A stretch of DNA of 64,000 nt, taken from the NCBI GenBank assembly GCA_037952775.1, contig JBANAY010000001.1, forward strand, positions 2,480,001 through 2,544,000, in the 5' to 3' direction. Both the position numbers and the translations under genes were made by a program. The DNA is from Clonostachys chloroleuca (lineage: Eukaryota; Ascomycota; Sordariomycetes; Hypocreales; Bionectriaceae). Of this stretch, positions 49,613-58,836 are shown piece after piece (position 1 is the first letter of the stretch; every line of letters begins with the position of its first letter). The notes beneath the pieces were generated by a model, which saw only the letters and a program-made list of their open reading frames with translations, made no database searches and was not told the origin of the DNA.

Positions 49613-50341
49613 CTATGATTTGGTACACAACATACCCCAGGATTGCTCCAGTGGCTTCATGTCTACCTTGAGCTGGCGCAGCATATCCCATATCACTGTC
49701 ACGACTGTGTCGAACACAGGAATCCCGTGCTCCTTCTCCCAGTAGGCCACCCGCTGTGCCGCTCTCAAGTTGGTGCAGAAAGTGGTGACAGCTTGCACCT
49801 TCTTTGAAGCCACATCCGCCACCATCTCATCAAGAGTTGGCTCGTCGATATTTGCGAACGATGAATTCTTGGAGAGTCCTACGTGTCGCTCCTTGCTGCA
49901 GTCGATGTTGATAGTCTTATACGTTTTAATAATCTGTTCCTGAACATCATCCGTATAAGGTGTCACCAGACCAAGCTCCTTCAAGCCAAACAGCTCCATC
50001 GCCTTGTTCAGCGCCAGCACTGATGTCGTGGCCGGGATTCCTGTAGCCGCTGTGATTTCTTCACACAACTTCTCATCGGTATCGAAGCCCAGCCAGCCAG
50101 ACGAGGTGCCGCTCCAGCCAATCATGTCCACCTCGGCATCGGCGAGGAGTTGCGCAGCAGTGAGGATCTTCTCAGTTTGGAATTGGTTCAGTGCATCGCT
50201 GGCAAGGCCGATCTTGAGGACAGTGAAGCGGGAGAAGTGTACGCTGACGTGGGGCAGAGAGGCGACAATAGACTGGCTGAGCGGCTCAAGACTGGTGTTT
50301 GATGAGGGGGTTAAGATGCCTAGCTTGATTCTTGGTGCCAT
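49613..50341 (-). CDS. Asp/Glu racemase superfamily enzyme, arylmalonate decarboxylase/maleate isomerase-like
   Basis: Soluble 242-residue enzyme of the Asp/Glu racemase-like fold, single exon, intact. Seen are GILTPSSNTSLEP (8-20), the usual N-terminal signature; IGWSGTSSGW (74-83), the first catalytic loop; ATGIPATTSVLALN (98-112); GLVTPYT (124-130); and VTTFCTN (185-191) with Cys189. In maleate isomerases and racemases both loops carry Cys. Here the first position is Gly78 and only Cys189 remains, as in arylmalonate decarboxylase (Gly74/Cys188). A decarboxylase or isomerase acting on a small dicarboxylate is therefore inferred; the substrate is unknown. The gene stands alone in a gene-poor, A/T-rich region. 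GATA-type sites lie 235-310 bases upstream. Confidence 0.8.
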   Translation of the reverse strand: MAPRIKLGILTPSSNTSLEPLSQSIVASLPHVSVHFSRFTVLKIGLASDALNQFQTEKILTAAQLLADAEVDMIGWSGTSSGWLGFDTDEKLCEEITAATGIPATTSVLALNKAMELFGLKELGLVTPYTDDVQEQIIKTYKTINIDCSKERHVGLSKNSSFANIDEPTLDEMVADVASKKVQAVTTFCTNLRAAQRVAYWEKEHGIPVFDTVVTVIWDMLRQLKVDMKPLEQSWGMLCTKS

Positions 50342-50575
50342 CTTCCTTCAACTGCTCTCCTCGGTGATCTAAGCGGATGATATCAATTGGGGTTGATGTG
50401 AGGGGAAACGAGCTGCGGGCGATGAATTCCGAGATTGTTGAACAAAACAGTATGATTACGAAAGCTGGCAAAAAAGTGATATCAATCAAAAATCAATCGC
50501 TCATATGTCCTTTATACCTAAGATGATGGACATATCGCAAGGAGAAGACCGCCATCGGAGTTCAAGTCCGATCTC

Positions 50576-50589
50576 TTATCAGCTTATCG
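50576..50589 (-). promoter_or_regulatory. Paired GATA-factor sites upstream of the racemase-family gene
   Basis: TTATCA (50576-50581) and TTATCG (50584-50589) read as TGATAA and CGATAA on the gene strand, both matching HGATAR. A third, TGATAA, is at 50643-50648 on the other strand. Closely paired HGATAR sites are the usual arrangement for AreA-type nitrogen regulators. Confidence 0.45.
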
Positions 50590-51365
50590 GGCGGCTGACA
50601 CGAGCTCGGCACTCTCATGACTCAAGAGATCGGCGGATTGGGTGATAATTGTGTCAGATGCCTGTCTACAATTCGACATTTTCAAGTAAATGGAATAATA
50701 ATTGCTTGCACCCAATCACTAAAAAAAAAATTATTTCAAACCGCGGCGTAAACAGGATCCGGCCTTAGGACGTATCCAGAAAAGAGGGTTGATATGCATG
50801 AGCTTGGTCTCTATGAAGGTGAGATCAGGCTTGCCATTTGCAAATAATGCATATCATAATATGGCAAGAATGCCTCAACTTTATACGATATTGCCCTTTC
50901 ATTTGCCTTGGATAATTGATACCCGGAACGCTGCGCGCGTGAAGTGACAAATTTCCGCCGTCGGGCGCCAACATTCATGATGGGACTGGTACTCATAGAC
51001 GTAATATGTTGCGTATTTATACAGTGTCCAGGTAAAAAAAGGAGCCAACTTCGGAAGAATAACATGAAGTCAACTCTATGTATTCTGGCGCCTACAATAA
51101 GCGGTCATCTATTTGCCGTCCGAGCAAAGTTTGGGCAGGATCTGCATGACCTGTTGCCATTGCCGGACAGTATCCATATCACCTAATCACAATGACCGGA
51201 CAGTAACTAAGTAAGTAATAATGACCCTATTTTTATAAGCTCGCCTAGTCTTGGCTATGATAGCTATATTTAAGTCTCGGAATTAGCATGTAGAACGGTG
51301 CGCTTATCACTCTGCTAAGTGAACCATCATCTCTGTCGACCACTTAGAGACTTGAAGATGAGGCA

Positions 51366-51755
51366 ATGAGAAGGACTATCTGGATCTTATCACTTCTAGC
51401 GGCCGCCTACAGAACTGCAAACTGTGATGTTACCTTGTCCCCCCTTATAGATGGCTTGCCATTGATTCACATCAAAGTGCTCCCGTATACGATGTTGCCT
51501 TTTCCAAGGCAAGCATTCAGAGAACATATCGCAGATGGTCGGATATTCTCTTCTAGGGCTTTGGGCTGTACTATAGCATCAATTCTGAGGTGCCGACCTT
51601 TGAAGATGCCATTATCCTTGGGCCTTTCTCCTCATGTTCTGGGACGGATTGTAGTGCCCCAATCGTGGAGAAGCATCCGAAGGAAGAACATGGTAAAGGG
51701 ATGTTCAAGTAATATATCTCTAGGAAGTTTCCTTCATCTATCAATTGACGTATAA
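51366..51755 (+). CDS. Weak candidate: small secreted-protein ORF
   Basis: This 129-residue frame starts MRRTIWILSLLAAAYRTANC, which resembles a signal peptide, about 100 bases after a TATATTTAAG element. The rest has only a few Cys and no family I recognise, and its composition looks like unselected sequence. It may be chance, or the first exon of a spliced gene. Confidence 0.2.
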   Translation: MRRTIWILSLLAAAYRTANCDVTLSPLIDGLPLIHIKVLPYTMLPFPRQAFREHIADGRIFSSRALGCTIASILRCRPLKMPLSLGLSPHVLGRIVVPQSWRSIRRKNMVKGCSSNISLGSFLHLSIDV

Positions 51756-52316
51756 TTCGCCGATTACAATACTGCTTTATGTAAGCTCACATGCATACAT
51801 TCACCTCAACATGACCTAAATATGTCCCGAGCCGCACCTCCAGCCTCTGGGGTGGCTTCATGAGAATCTAGAGCGTCTATAAATAAATATACCGATGGTG
51901 CAAGGCCATCTCGGACCACACCGATTACTTCGAAAGTCTAGAAAGAGAGGTCTGTATGAAGTTGACGAATACCGAACTGCACTTTAGCCACAGGAATCTC
52001 GACCTAGGGAAGGCATGGCGAAGCCGCGTTTCATCTGGCATTCATCTAAAAGAATCTTCCAGCCACTCTTAAATGATTCTTATGGCCTAAATTCGATATA
52101 AGATAGAGGAGTCAACCTTGCGGAAGTCACTCACTCCTCAGCATACACTGAGCATCAATCCTCAGCTTGGTGGCTTACTGCTAGGGATGAAGATACCTGA
52201 TGCTTATTGACTGATATTTACCTCTTCGCTAGCCCGAGATGAAACCCAAAAAAAAATCATAATTATCAAAGCCAAAGGATTGTTCTCCAAAACATCGAAA
52301 TGAGACTGGCCGCCTT

Positions 52317-52511
52317 TCAAGGCTTAATTATTACGCCTCTGCGGTTAAGCTCAACCCACACCTCCTCATATTTCTTCAAGCTGTAATTCTCTATGTTTCT
52401 GCCTATCCTCATTCTTACAGATAGGTCCTTTATAAGTACACGGATAAAGCCGTTCCTCTCATACCTCTTGAAGAGAAGGGCCGGCTGCTCTTGATATTTG
52501 GGTTCTGCCAT
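52317..52511 (-). CDS. Weak candidate: 64-residue charged ORF
   Basis: The frame encodes a Lys/Arg/Glu/Tyr-rich peptide (FKRYERNGFIRVLIKD, LKKYEEVWVELNRRG) that looks more protein-like than surrounding frames. No family is recognised. It could be a relic exon of a decayed gene or mobile element. Confidence 0.2.
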   Translation of the reverse strand: MAEPKYQEQPALLFKRYERNGFIRVLIKDLSVRMRIGRNIENYSLKKYEEVWVELNRRGVIIKP

Positions 52512-53219
52512 TGGGGGTATCTTCTTGTCGCGATTACAGCTTTTCCTAAGTCCGATATATTATGTGCTAGGTTGACTCAAAACGCCACTTGGAACGCGAT
52601 ATCTTATCCGAGCCGCTGGTTTTATCAAACCATGAAGTCGAAGAGAAATGAAGAATGAGGGGGCTGGTATCCAACCAGCACAATGCAGAGTTTGGGTGCG
52701 CACATCACAAATATGAGACACGAGCGAAACTCTCAAGAATCTGCAATAAATAAGGATATGGGACGGAATATTACGATGCAGAGCCGATGAACTTTCGAGT
52801 TCTATAATAATAGCTAGGGCTTCCGAACACGACACAAAAAATCAAATTGCCTCATGATACGTTGTATGACCCTACCTAATGGGCGTGAAAGGGAGTTGAC
52901 AGGCAGAGCAGCGTGATATGGGTAAGTCGTTCTATATTTTGTCTATGAATTCTCCAGGTCATTTAAAGAATATGGATTCGGCAGTGACGTGATGTTACTT
53001 GAGATCCCCGGTGTGCAATGGTTAAGGTGGTTTGCAAAGTCACCATGCACTCAGCTAGTCATACCTCCAATATGCTTATGTTCATCGCATGATAGATTGG
53101 CCTTTGCTTCAACATATAAAAGTAGGTGTTCAGGAATTCTCGTCGGGCAATTTCGTTTCCACCATCATTCTTATCACTCGCTCTTATACGAGTTCCTCCT
53201 TACCTACTATAGCTTGAAA

Positions 53220-53348
53220 ATGGAAGTCTTTACCGCCGCCGTTGCTTCTACAGCCGCACACTCCACATATATCTCTGTAGATCATTTGTTGCGTGGCATG
53301 TCTGAAGGGGAACATCTTGTGCCTTGGAGGGGCATCTCGTCGCATTAA
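53220..53348 (+). CDS. Weak candidate: 42-residue short ORF with its own TATA box
   Basis: The ATG has a good context (GAAAATGGA). TATAAAAG begins at 53115, about 105 bases upstream, and a pyrimidine-rich leader lies between. The peptide starts MEVFTAAVASTAAHS and ends HLVPWRGISSH, with a moderately hydrophobic N-terminal half. The same frame is open upstream to 52989. No family is recognised, and coding status is unproven. Confidence 0.25.
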   Translation: MEVFTAAVASTAAHSTYISVDHLLRGMSEGEHLVPWRGISSH

Positions 53349-54962
53349 GGGATGGGATCGCAGCGGGCCTAGAATGGGAGGAGATATGGGTTTAAGAGGA
53401 TTCAAATCGGTTTTTATCTGAAGCGATTCGAAACATGTTTTTGGAAAAGAAGAATTATAGGGAAGCTACTTAGCGCTCAACAAGTTGGGGAAGGGACAGG
53501 CAGTTGCATCATCAAGTGAGGAACCACCAAGAACCGAGTATTAGGTTATCAGGATGTGATGATGTTCACTTCATCTCGCCTCATCTGGAGGTCGTCTTCC
53601 ATAGTTAGCCTTCATCTAGAAATCAGATTTCCCTCCCAGAGGTGCCGATATACGGAGCCAAGACTGAAGCATATGTGGTATTCCCCTCTCCCGGTCAGCG
53701 TTCGGGCAAAATTTCCACCATAGTTGGGTCAAACAGAAATATCAATCAGAAACAATCGAGACTTCCATATCAGGCTTTTTTTTTTACCGTCAGATTTTCT
53801 GTTGTTTGAGTCAGTGATGGTATTCTTCATCATGTGCCGCGAGTCAGATTGGGTAACCCACGACGTTGCCCTGGATATTGGCCCGCCTGGATCCAGATCT
53901 GATGCACGAAGTCGATCTTTTTTATCATGTGGTTAAGACAGGCTTTGGAGCGGAATGCGACGTCCACCGCGGAATTAAATCTTTTCAGCTTTGACGATCA
54001 TAAGTGGCGCCAGAGGACACCAGGTTGAATCTGTGTGTTGATGAGCGAGACTGTGGAGCAATTGATTGCCTCAGATTTTAACCTCTTCTGAGATAATCTG
54101 GGGAAGCCAATTTTCGGAGGACTCAACACTCGAAATTCCCCATTCTCGTGTGCTCCTGCAATTAATTTGCAGCCGTGCCTTCGCGTGAATCCTGAATCCA
54201 TTCTCTGCCAATGCACTGATTGACAAAACAGGGGTCGTACAACACGTGAACGGCAGAATTTGAGGTGCAAACCATGGGCAAGGCCTTTAGTTGATCCTTC
54301 TCGCCTACGAGGCTCTGCCCAACCCCTCAACAAACATGGATGACGAGGCCAATTGTCTCTGTACAAACCGTTGGTTGGCTTCTGCTCGACCCAGGAATTC
54401 ATCCAGTTGGTCAGGGTCCGGTAAGTGATGAGCCTGCAGTGGCAATGGCTGGGATCGTACCAGAAAGGCAGTCCGTAACGTCACGGCCAGCCTCACTTGA
54501 GGAGAAACGGGACAAGGTGCAGAATTTGCTCCAGGTGCCACCCGCTGGGACTGCGTCGCACATTGCAGTAACCGCCGGTCGGTGTGTGCGCCAGTGGCGC
54601 CATTCGCAACGGGGTCTGGGGACGACGATCAATTGCTTGTGGAGGAGTTGTGTTTCGAAGCACCAATCGCAGGCAGTTCAGTCGAGGGAGGCCCCATCTA
54701 GTTGGGTAACAACATCAAGATGCGCATACAAAGGGATGCATGGATTGGCGGGCGATGGGAAACACAGGCGCATGGGTAGGACGGCATGGAGAGGATGCAC
54801 TGCAGAGGCTCACGAGGTGCAATGCCATGCCATGCGATAAATATGCCACCCTCCACCACCTTTTCGCATCCGGCTTCTACCCGCCCTCCATTCTCACTGT
54901 GTTTCTAACGAAGTGACATCTACCTGCGGCTTCGCGCAAACATACATCAACACTGACTGATC

Positions 54963-56665
54963 ATGGCTGCTGAGGAAGCTCCCGCGGGAGACATTGCTCC
55001 CAACACTCCTCACGAAGAAAGGCCATCGCAAGAGAAGAAACAGCCAGTTGAGGATGTCTCAGCCTCCAAAGATGAGTTTTCTTACGAGGCCGCCGAGGCT
55101 GCTCGAGCCACTTCGGCGGAGCAGAGCATGACATTGATGCAAGGTCTTAAGACGTATCCTCACGCTGTGGCCTGGTCCGTCCTCATCTCGGCCGCCATTG
55201 TCATGGAGGGTTTCGACAAGGTCCTTATTACCAACCTTTTCGCCAACGATGCCTTCAAGGCAAAGTACGGAGACTTACAGCCAGACGGCTCCTACGAGCT
55301 GACTGCGAGCTGGCAAACTGCCCTATCAATCGCATCCATGGCTGGTGAAATTGTTGGTCTTACCATCAATGGTATTGTCGCTGAGAGATTCGGCTACCGC
55401 AAGACAATCATCACTGCCATGTTCCTCGTCATCGCCTTCATCTTCATGTCTTCTTCGCTCAAAGTCTCCAGCACCTCCTGGCTGGTCAGATCCTGCTCGG
55501 TCTGCCATGGGGTGTGTTCCAGACCATCACCGTTGCCTACGCTTCTGAGGTCTGTCCCACGGCACTCAGAGCCTACCTGACCACATACGTCAACCTCTGC
55601 TGGGTCATTGGCCAATTCATAGCCTCCGGCGCTCTGCGGGGTACAACCAACATTACTACCCAGTGGAGTTACAGGCTCCCCTTTGCCCTCCAGTGGATAT
55701 GGCCTGTTCCCATCATGGTCGGTGTCTATTTCGCCCCAGAATCCCCATGGTGGCTTGTGCGCACTGGTCGCCGAGACGAAGCCAGGCAGGCTCTTCGTCG
55801 TTTGACATCCAAGCACCGAGATGACCCCAATATTGACGTCGACCTGGACGCCACCATCTCTATGATGGAGCAGACCAACTCGATGGAGAAGGCACTGGTT
55901 GCGGGCACGTCGTACTGGGACTGCTTCAAGGGCATCAATTTGCGACGCACTGAGATTTCATGCCTAACCTGGTTTGCACAAATCTTTTCTGGTGTTGCTT
56001 TCATGTCGTATTCAACCTACTTTTACCAGCAGGCCGGCATGTCAACTGAGCATTCCTTCACCTTCACCCTGGTCCAGTACGGACTTGGAGCAATCGGAAC
56101 CATGCTTTCATGGGTCCTAATGATCCACATTGGACGGCGCACATTGTACATTTCAGGGATTGCAGCCATGTTCGCACTCCTCATTGTCATTGGTAGCGTG
56201 GGCGCCGCTATCGACAGCAAGACGCACGAGGCAGCATCCTGGGCCATTGGCAGCATGCTGTTGATCCTCACAATGGTCTACGATATGACCGTCGGCCCTG
56301 TATGCTACTCCCTGGTCTCAGAGATAGCGTCCACGCGTCTACGAGCCAAAACCATCGTCCTGGCCCGCTCCACATACAACGTTGGAAATATTATTGTCAG
56401 CATCATCGCCCCTCGCATGCTTAACTCGACGGCTTGGGACTGGGGTGCCAAGGGCGCCTTCTTCTGGGCTGGGTGCGGTGTGCTGTGTATCACCTGGGCC
56501 TACTTCCGCCTGCCAGAACCCAAGGGTCGTACTTACGGTGAGCTTGACGTCTTGTTTGAGCAGGGAGTTTCGGCTAGGAAGTTTGCAAGCACTGTTGTCG
56601 ACCCCGTGGCGGCTGCTGAGCATATCATCAAGACGGATGCGAAGACTGCTTCCGTTGCTGGGTAA
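54963..56665 (+). CDS. MFS sugar permease, maltose/alpha-glucoside type, one frameshift
   Basis: Twelve-segment sugar:proton symporter of the fungal MalT/MAL permease type in the plasma membrane. It has a hydrophilic N-terminus, then WSVLISAAIVMEGFDKVLI (segment one), ERFGYRK (loop 2-3), LPWGVFQTITVAYASEVCP (segment four), PESPWWLVRTGR (sugar-porter signature) and RLPEPKGRTYGELDVLFEQG (after segment twelve). The frame switches by -1 near 55468, at CTCCAGC in segment three. One extra C gives KVSQHLLAGQILLG and a 567-residue protein, a multiple of three. I infer a consensus error. Single exon. Upstream there are a few SYGGRG-like (CreA-type) hexamers, too common to be decisive. Confidence 0.85.
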
Positions 56666-57326
56666 GCAAAGTGTCATGCAAGGTCGGGGATGGCAGGGAT
56701 ATTGGCCAGCAGGCAAGGGCCACCCCAGGAAAAGGAAAAGGAATTGTACCTCATTAGCGATTACGTAAATAACAGAACTTCTTCAGTAATGAACAGGGCT
56801 CTCGAGGTTCATCAAAGCGAAACTTTAGCTTCATCTGGAATGATCTCTCTTTGCCAATTGCTTGAGGAAACTACACTATGCACCAATCGTGATGAAGCGA
56901 GTTGAATATCCAATTATAGTATAGCTAATTTGAAGGGCATGTATTTTGTTTCCTCTTCTCTCTGCGCATTTGGCCTAGTTGACTATTGACTACTGAGATA
57001 GGGGAATCCAGTGTTGCTGTTAACTGGCAATAGCCTCACATATAGTGTGACCATTAGCCCCAGCGGACTTTCCCGAAGGTTCTCCGGAATCATGCATTAT
57101 GCAATTAATGCTCATTAATTGTGATACTGGCAAATCAATTCCGCTTCAGATGGTTGGATCGAGATGGGCGCGTGTTCGGAAGCCCTCCATGGTACCGGGT
57201 AGGTGGTGCTCGAAGGTTCCAGCACCCACCACAGTCAATCCCTAGTGCGTATCACGAGCTTCCAGCGCCCTCCTACAGAATCTCGATTGCCACAGCAGGT
57301 GCAAACGTCAATGTTGCATGATCCAT

Positions 57327-57336
57327 GGAAGTTTCT
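57327..57336. promoter_or_regulatory. Two-unit heat-shock element
   Basis: GGAAG-TTTCT is a perfect nGAAn-nTTCn pair about 265 bases before the Hsp30 start codon. Two units alone bind HSF weakly, so its value is as a helper to the site at 57388. Confidence 0.45.
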
Positions 57337-57387
57337 AAAGCCTACGAGGCACCTCATAGAATTATGTAGACGGCCGAATCGTCTGAT

Positions 57388-57407
57388 TTTCCAGCACGTT
57401 CCTGAAC
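57388..57407. promoter_or_regulatory. Gapped heat-shock element
   Basis: TTTCC-AGCAC-GTTCC-TGAAC carries nTTCn, a five-base gap in phase, nTTCn and nGAAn: three of four units in register. It lies about 195 bases before the Hsp30 start codon and 33 bases before the TATA box. Confidence 0.6.
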
Positions 57408-57439
57408 TGTGACACTTGATCCCGTAGGACTGACACAGC

Positions 57440-57445
57440 TATAAG
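57440..57445 (+). promoter_or_regulatory. TATA box of the Hsp30 gene
   Basis: TATAAG lies about 155 bases before the start codon and 33 bases after the gapped heat-shock element. The spacing is consistent with a long A/C-rich leader. Confidence 0.5.
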
Positions 57446-57599
57446 TAACACATCGAATGCTGAACAACCTCTGATCTCTTCTTCGTCACCACACACTCAG
57501 ATTCAAAAAGAAGCCTTAGCCGCACAGCTACAGCACTCTCAGATTCTGAAGCCAACTTCAACAAAACATCTTCTCAAAACAACCATCAACCACTTCAAA

Positions 57600-58268
57600 A
57601 TGGCCTTCTTCCCTCGCAACCTCTACCACAGCCACCACTCCAACAACAACACCGACGGGTCATTTACCCCCCTCTTCAGACTCCTCGATGACTTCGACAA
57701 CTACTCTCGCCAGGGCGGCGGCGCCTCCTCAAACACCCGCCGCCTGGGCCTCCAGACCTGGCAGCCCAAGTTCGACATCCGCGAGACGGCCGACAACTAT
57801 GAGCTCCACGGTGAGCTCGCAGGCCTGAGCAAGGAAGACGTCCACATCGAGTTCTCCGACCCCCAGACCATACAGATCCGCGGGAAAGTCGAACGCACCT
57901 ACACCGCAGGCACCCCGCCCGCCGGCCTCCTGGGGGGCACGTCCTCAGCCTCAGCCATCACCGAGGGCGGAGAGGAGAAGGAGAAGCATGACAGCGCCCA
58001 CAAGGTCACCGTCGAGGACGAATCCGAGGTCGCTAAGAAAACCGAGTCCCCGGCCGGTGAACCAGCTGCAGCCGAGAAGCCCGCGACCGCCGCCGACAAC
58101 GCCAAGTACTGGCTCACGGAGCGCAGCATCGGTGAGTTCGCCCGCACCTTCAGCTTCCCGACCCGCGTCGAGCAAGACGGCGTCAGCGCCAGCCTCAAGG
58201 ATGGTATTCTCAACGTGACCGTCCCCAAGGCCAAGAAGTACGAGTCTCGCCGCATCGCAATCAACTAG
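57600..58268 (+). CDS. hsp30: Small heat-shock protein, Hsp20/Hsp30 family
   Basis: ATP-independent holdase chaperone of 222 residues, single exon, intact. The alpha-crystallin domain starts at WQPKFDIRETADNYELHGELAG (about 54-75) and continues through DPQTIQIRGKVERTY. It is interrupted by an Ala/Glu/Lys/Pro-rich insertion of about 80 residues (typical of Neurospora-type Hsp30), then resumes with YWLTERSIGEFARTFSFP and VSASLKDGILNVTVPKAKK. An FFPRNLY motif marks the N-terminus. The start has a CAAAATGGCC context after a long A/C-rich leader. Heat-shock elements and a TATA box upstream fit heat induction. It is convergent with AGM1. Confidence 0.95.
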   Translation: MAFFPRNLYHSHHSNNNTDGSFTPLFRLLDDFDNYSRQGGGASSNTRRLGLQTWQPKFDIRETADNYELHGELAGLSKEDVHIEFSDPQTIQIRGKVERTYTAGTPPAGLLGGTSSASAITEGGEEKEKHDSAHKVTVEDESEVAKKTESPAGEPAAAEKPATAADNAKYWLTERSIGEFARTFSFPTRVEQDGVSASLKDGILNVTVPKAKKYESRRIAIN

Positions 58269-58836
58269 GGTTCCCTCCTGCACCCATTATTACCGCCCAA
58301 GACGGGGCTGCGGATTGCCAAGTCCCATTCACGTTTATGAAATCATGATAAGACGATACTTTCCTTCATACCTTTCTTCAGTATCCGGGAAACCCTAAAA
58401 ACGCCTCCAAAAAAACAACCTTTCCTCCAATTCCATTCGTTAATGGGTTATGGTCTGGCGAGAATGTCAATGTCAATCGTTACTTCACAGTGCCGCGGTG
58501 GGAATAGTATGGTTGGTCTCCTTAATAAATAGCTTCAATAAATTAGCTTTTGTAGCCCATGAAAAACCTAATTCGTCAGTGTGTTCTAGACAGTGATTTG
58601 TCCTCCAGTAGGTTTTTTAGTAAATTCCAAAACGTCGTGCTCTCATGCGTCATAACAACAGCTCATCTCACCAGGGCGAGGTGCCTTGTAAAAAGGAAAG
58701 GTAATATATCTGTCTCGTACTTATTCCAAACCTACCATCTCCGATCTTTTTTTGGGGTGAGGGGGCTAAAATAAGACGATGATCTAGTGTAAAGCAGGGA
58801 CTAAAAACAATCATAATTCTTTTAAGGACCAAGTAT
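58269..58836. other. Convergent 3' spacer, Hsp30 / AGM1
   Basis: This is 568 A/T-rich bases, no gene seen. Confidence 0.5.

Larger units (their letters stand above)
50342..54962. other. 4.6 kb gene-poor, A/T-rich spacer
   Basis: Between the divergent racemase-family gene and the sugar permease. It holds three weak short ORFs (listed separately) and GATA sites. No transposon terminal repeats were recognised. The A/T-rich composition at 50.5-53.9 kb could reflect old repeat DNA eroded by RIP, which would need a dinucleotide test. Confidence 0.45.
56666..57599. other. Promoter region of the Hsp30 gene
   Basis: This holds 934 bases between the permease and the heat-shock gene: the 3' region of the permease, then heat-shock elements and a TATA box (listed separately), then an A/C-rich leader typical of highly expressed fungal genes. 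Confidence 0.5.

Noticed and set aside
50555..50580. GTTCAAGTCC, resembling a tRNA B box
   Set aside because: No A box, acceptor stem or cloverleaf can be drawn around it.
54340..54840. 166-residue plus-strand frame before the permease
   Set aside because: A comparable frame exists on the other strand (54305-54541), and neither shows a domain. Treated as promoter-proximal non-coding DNA.
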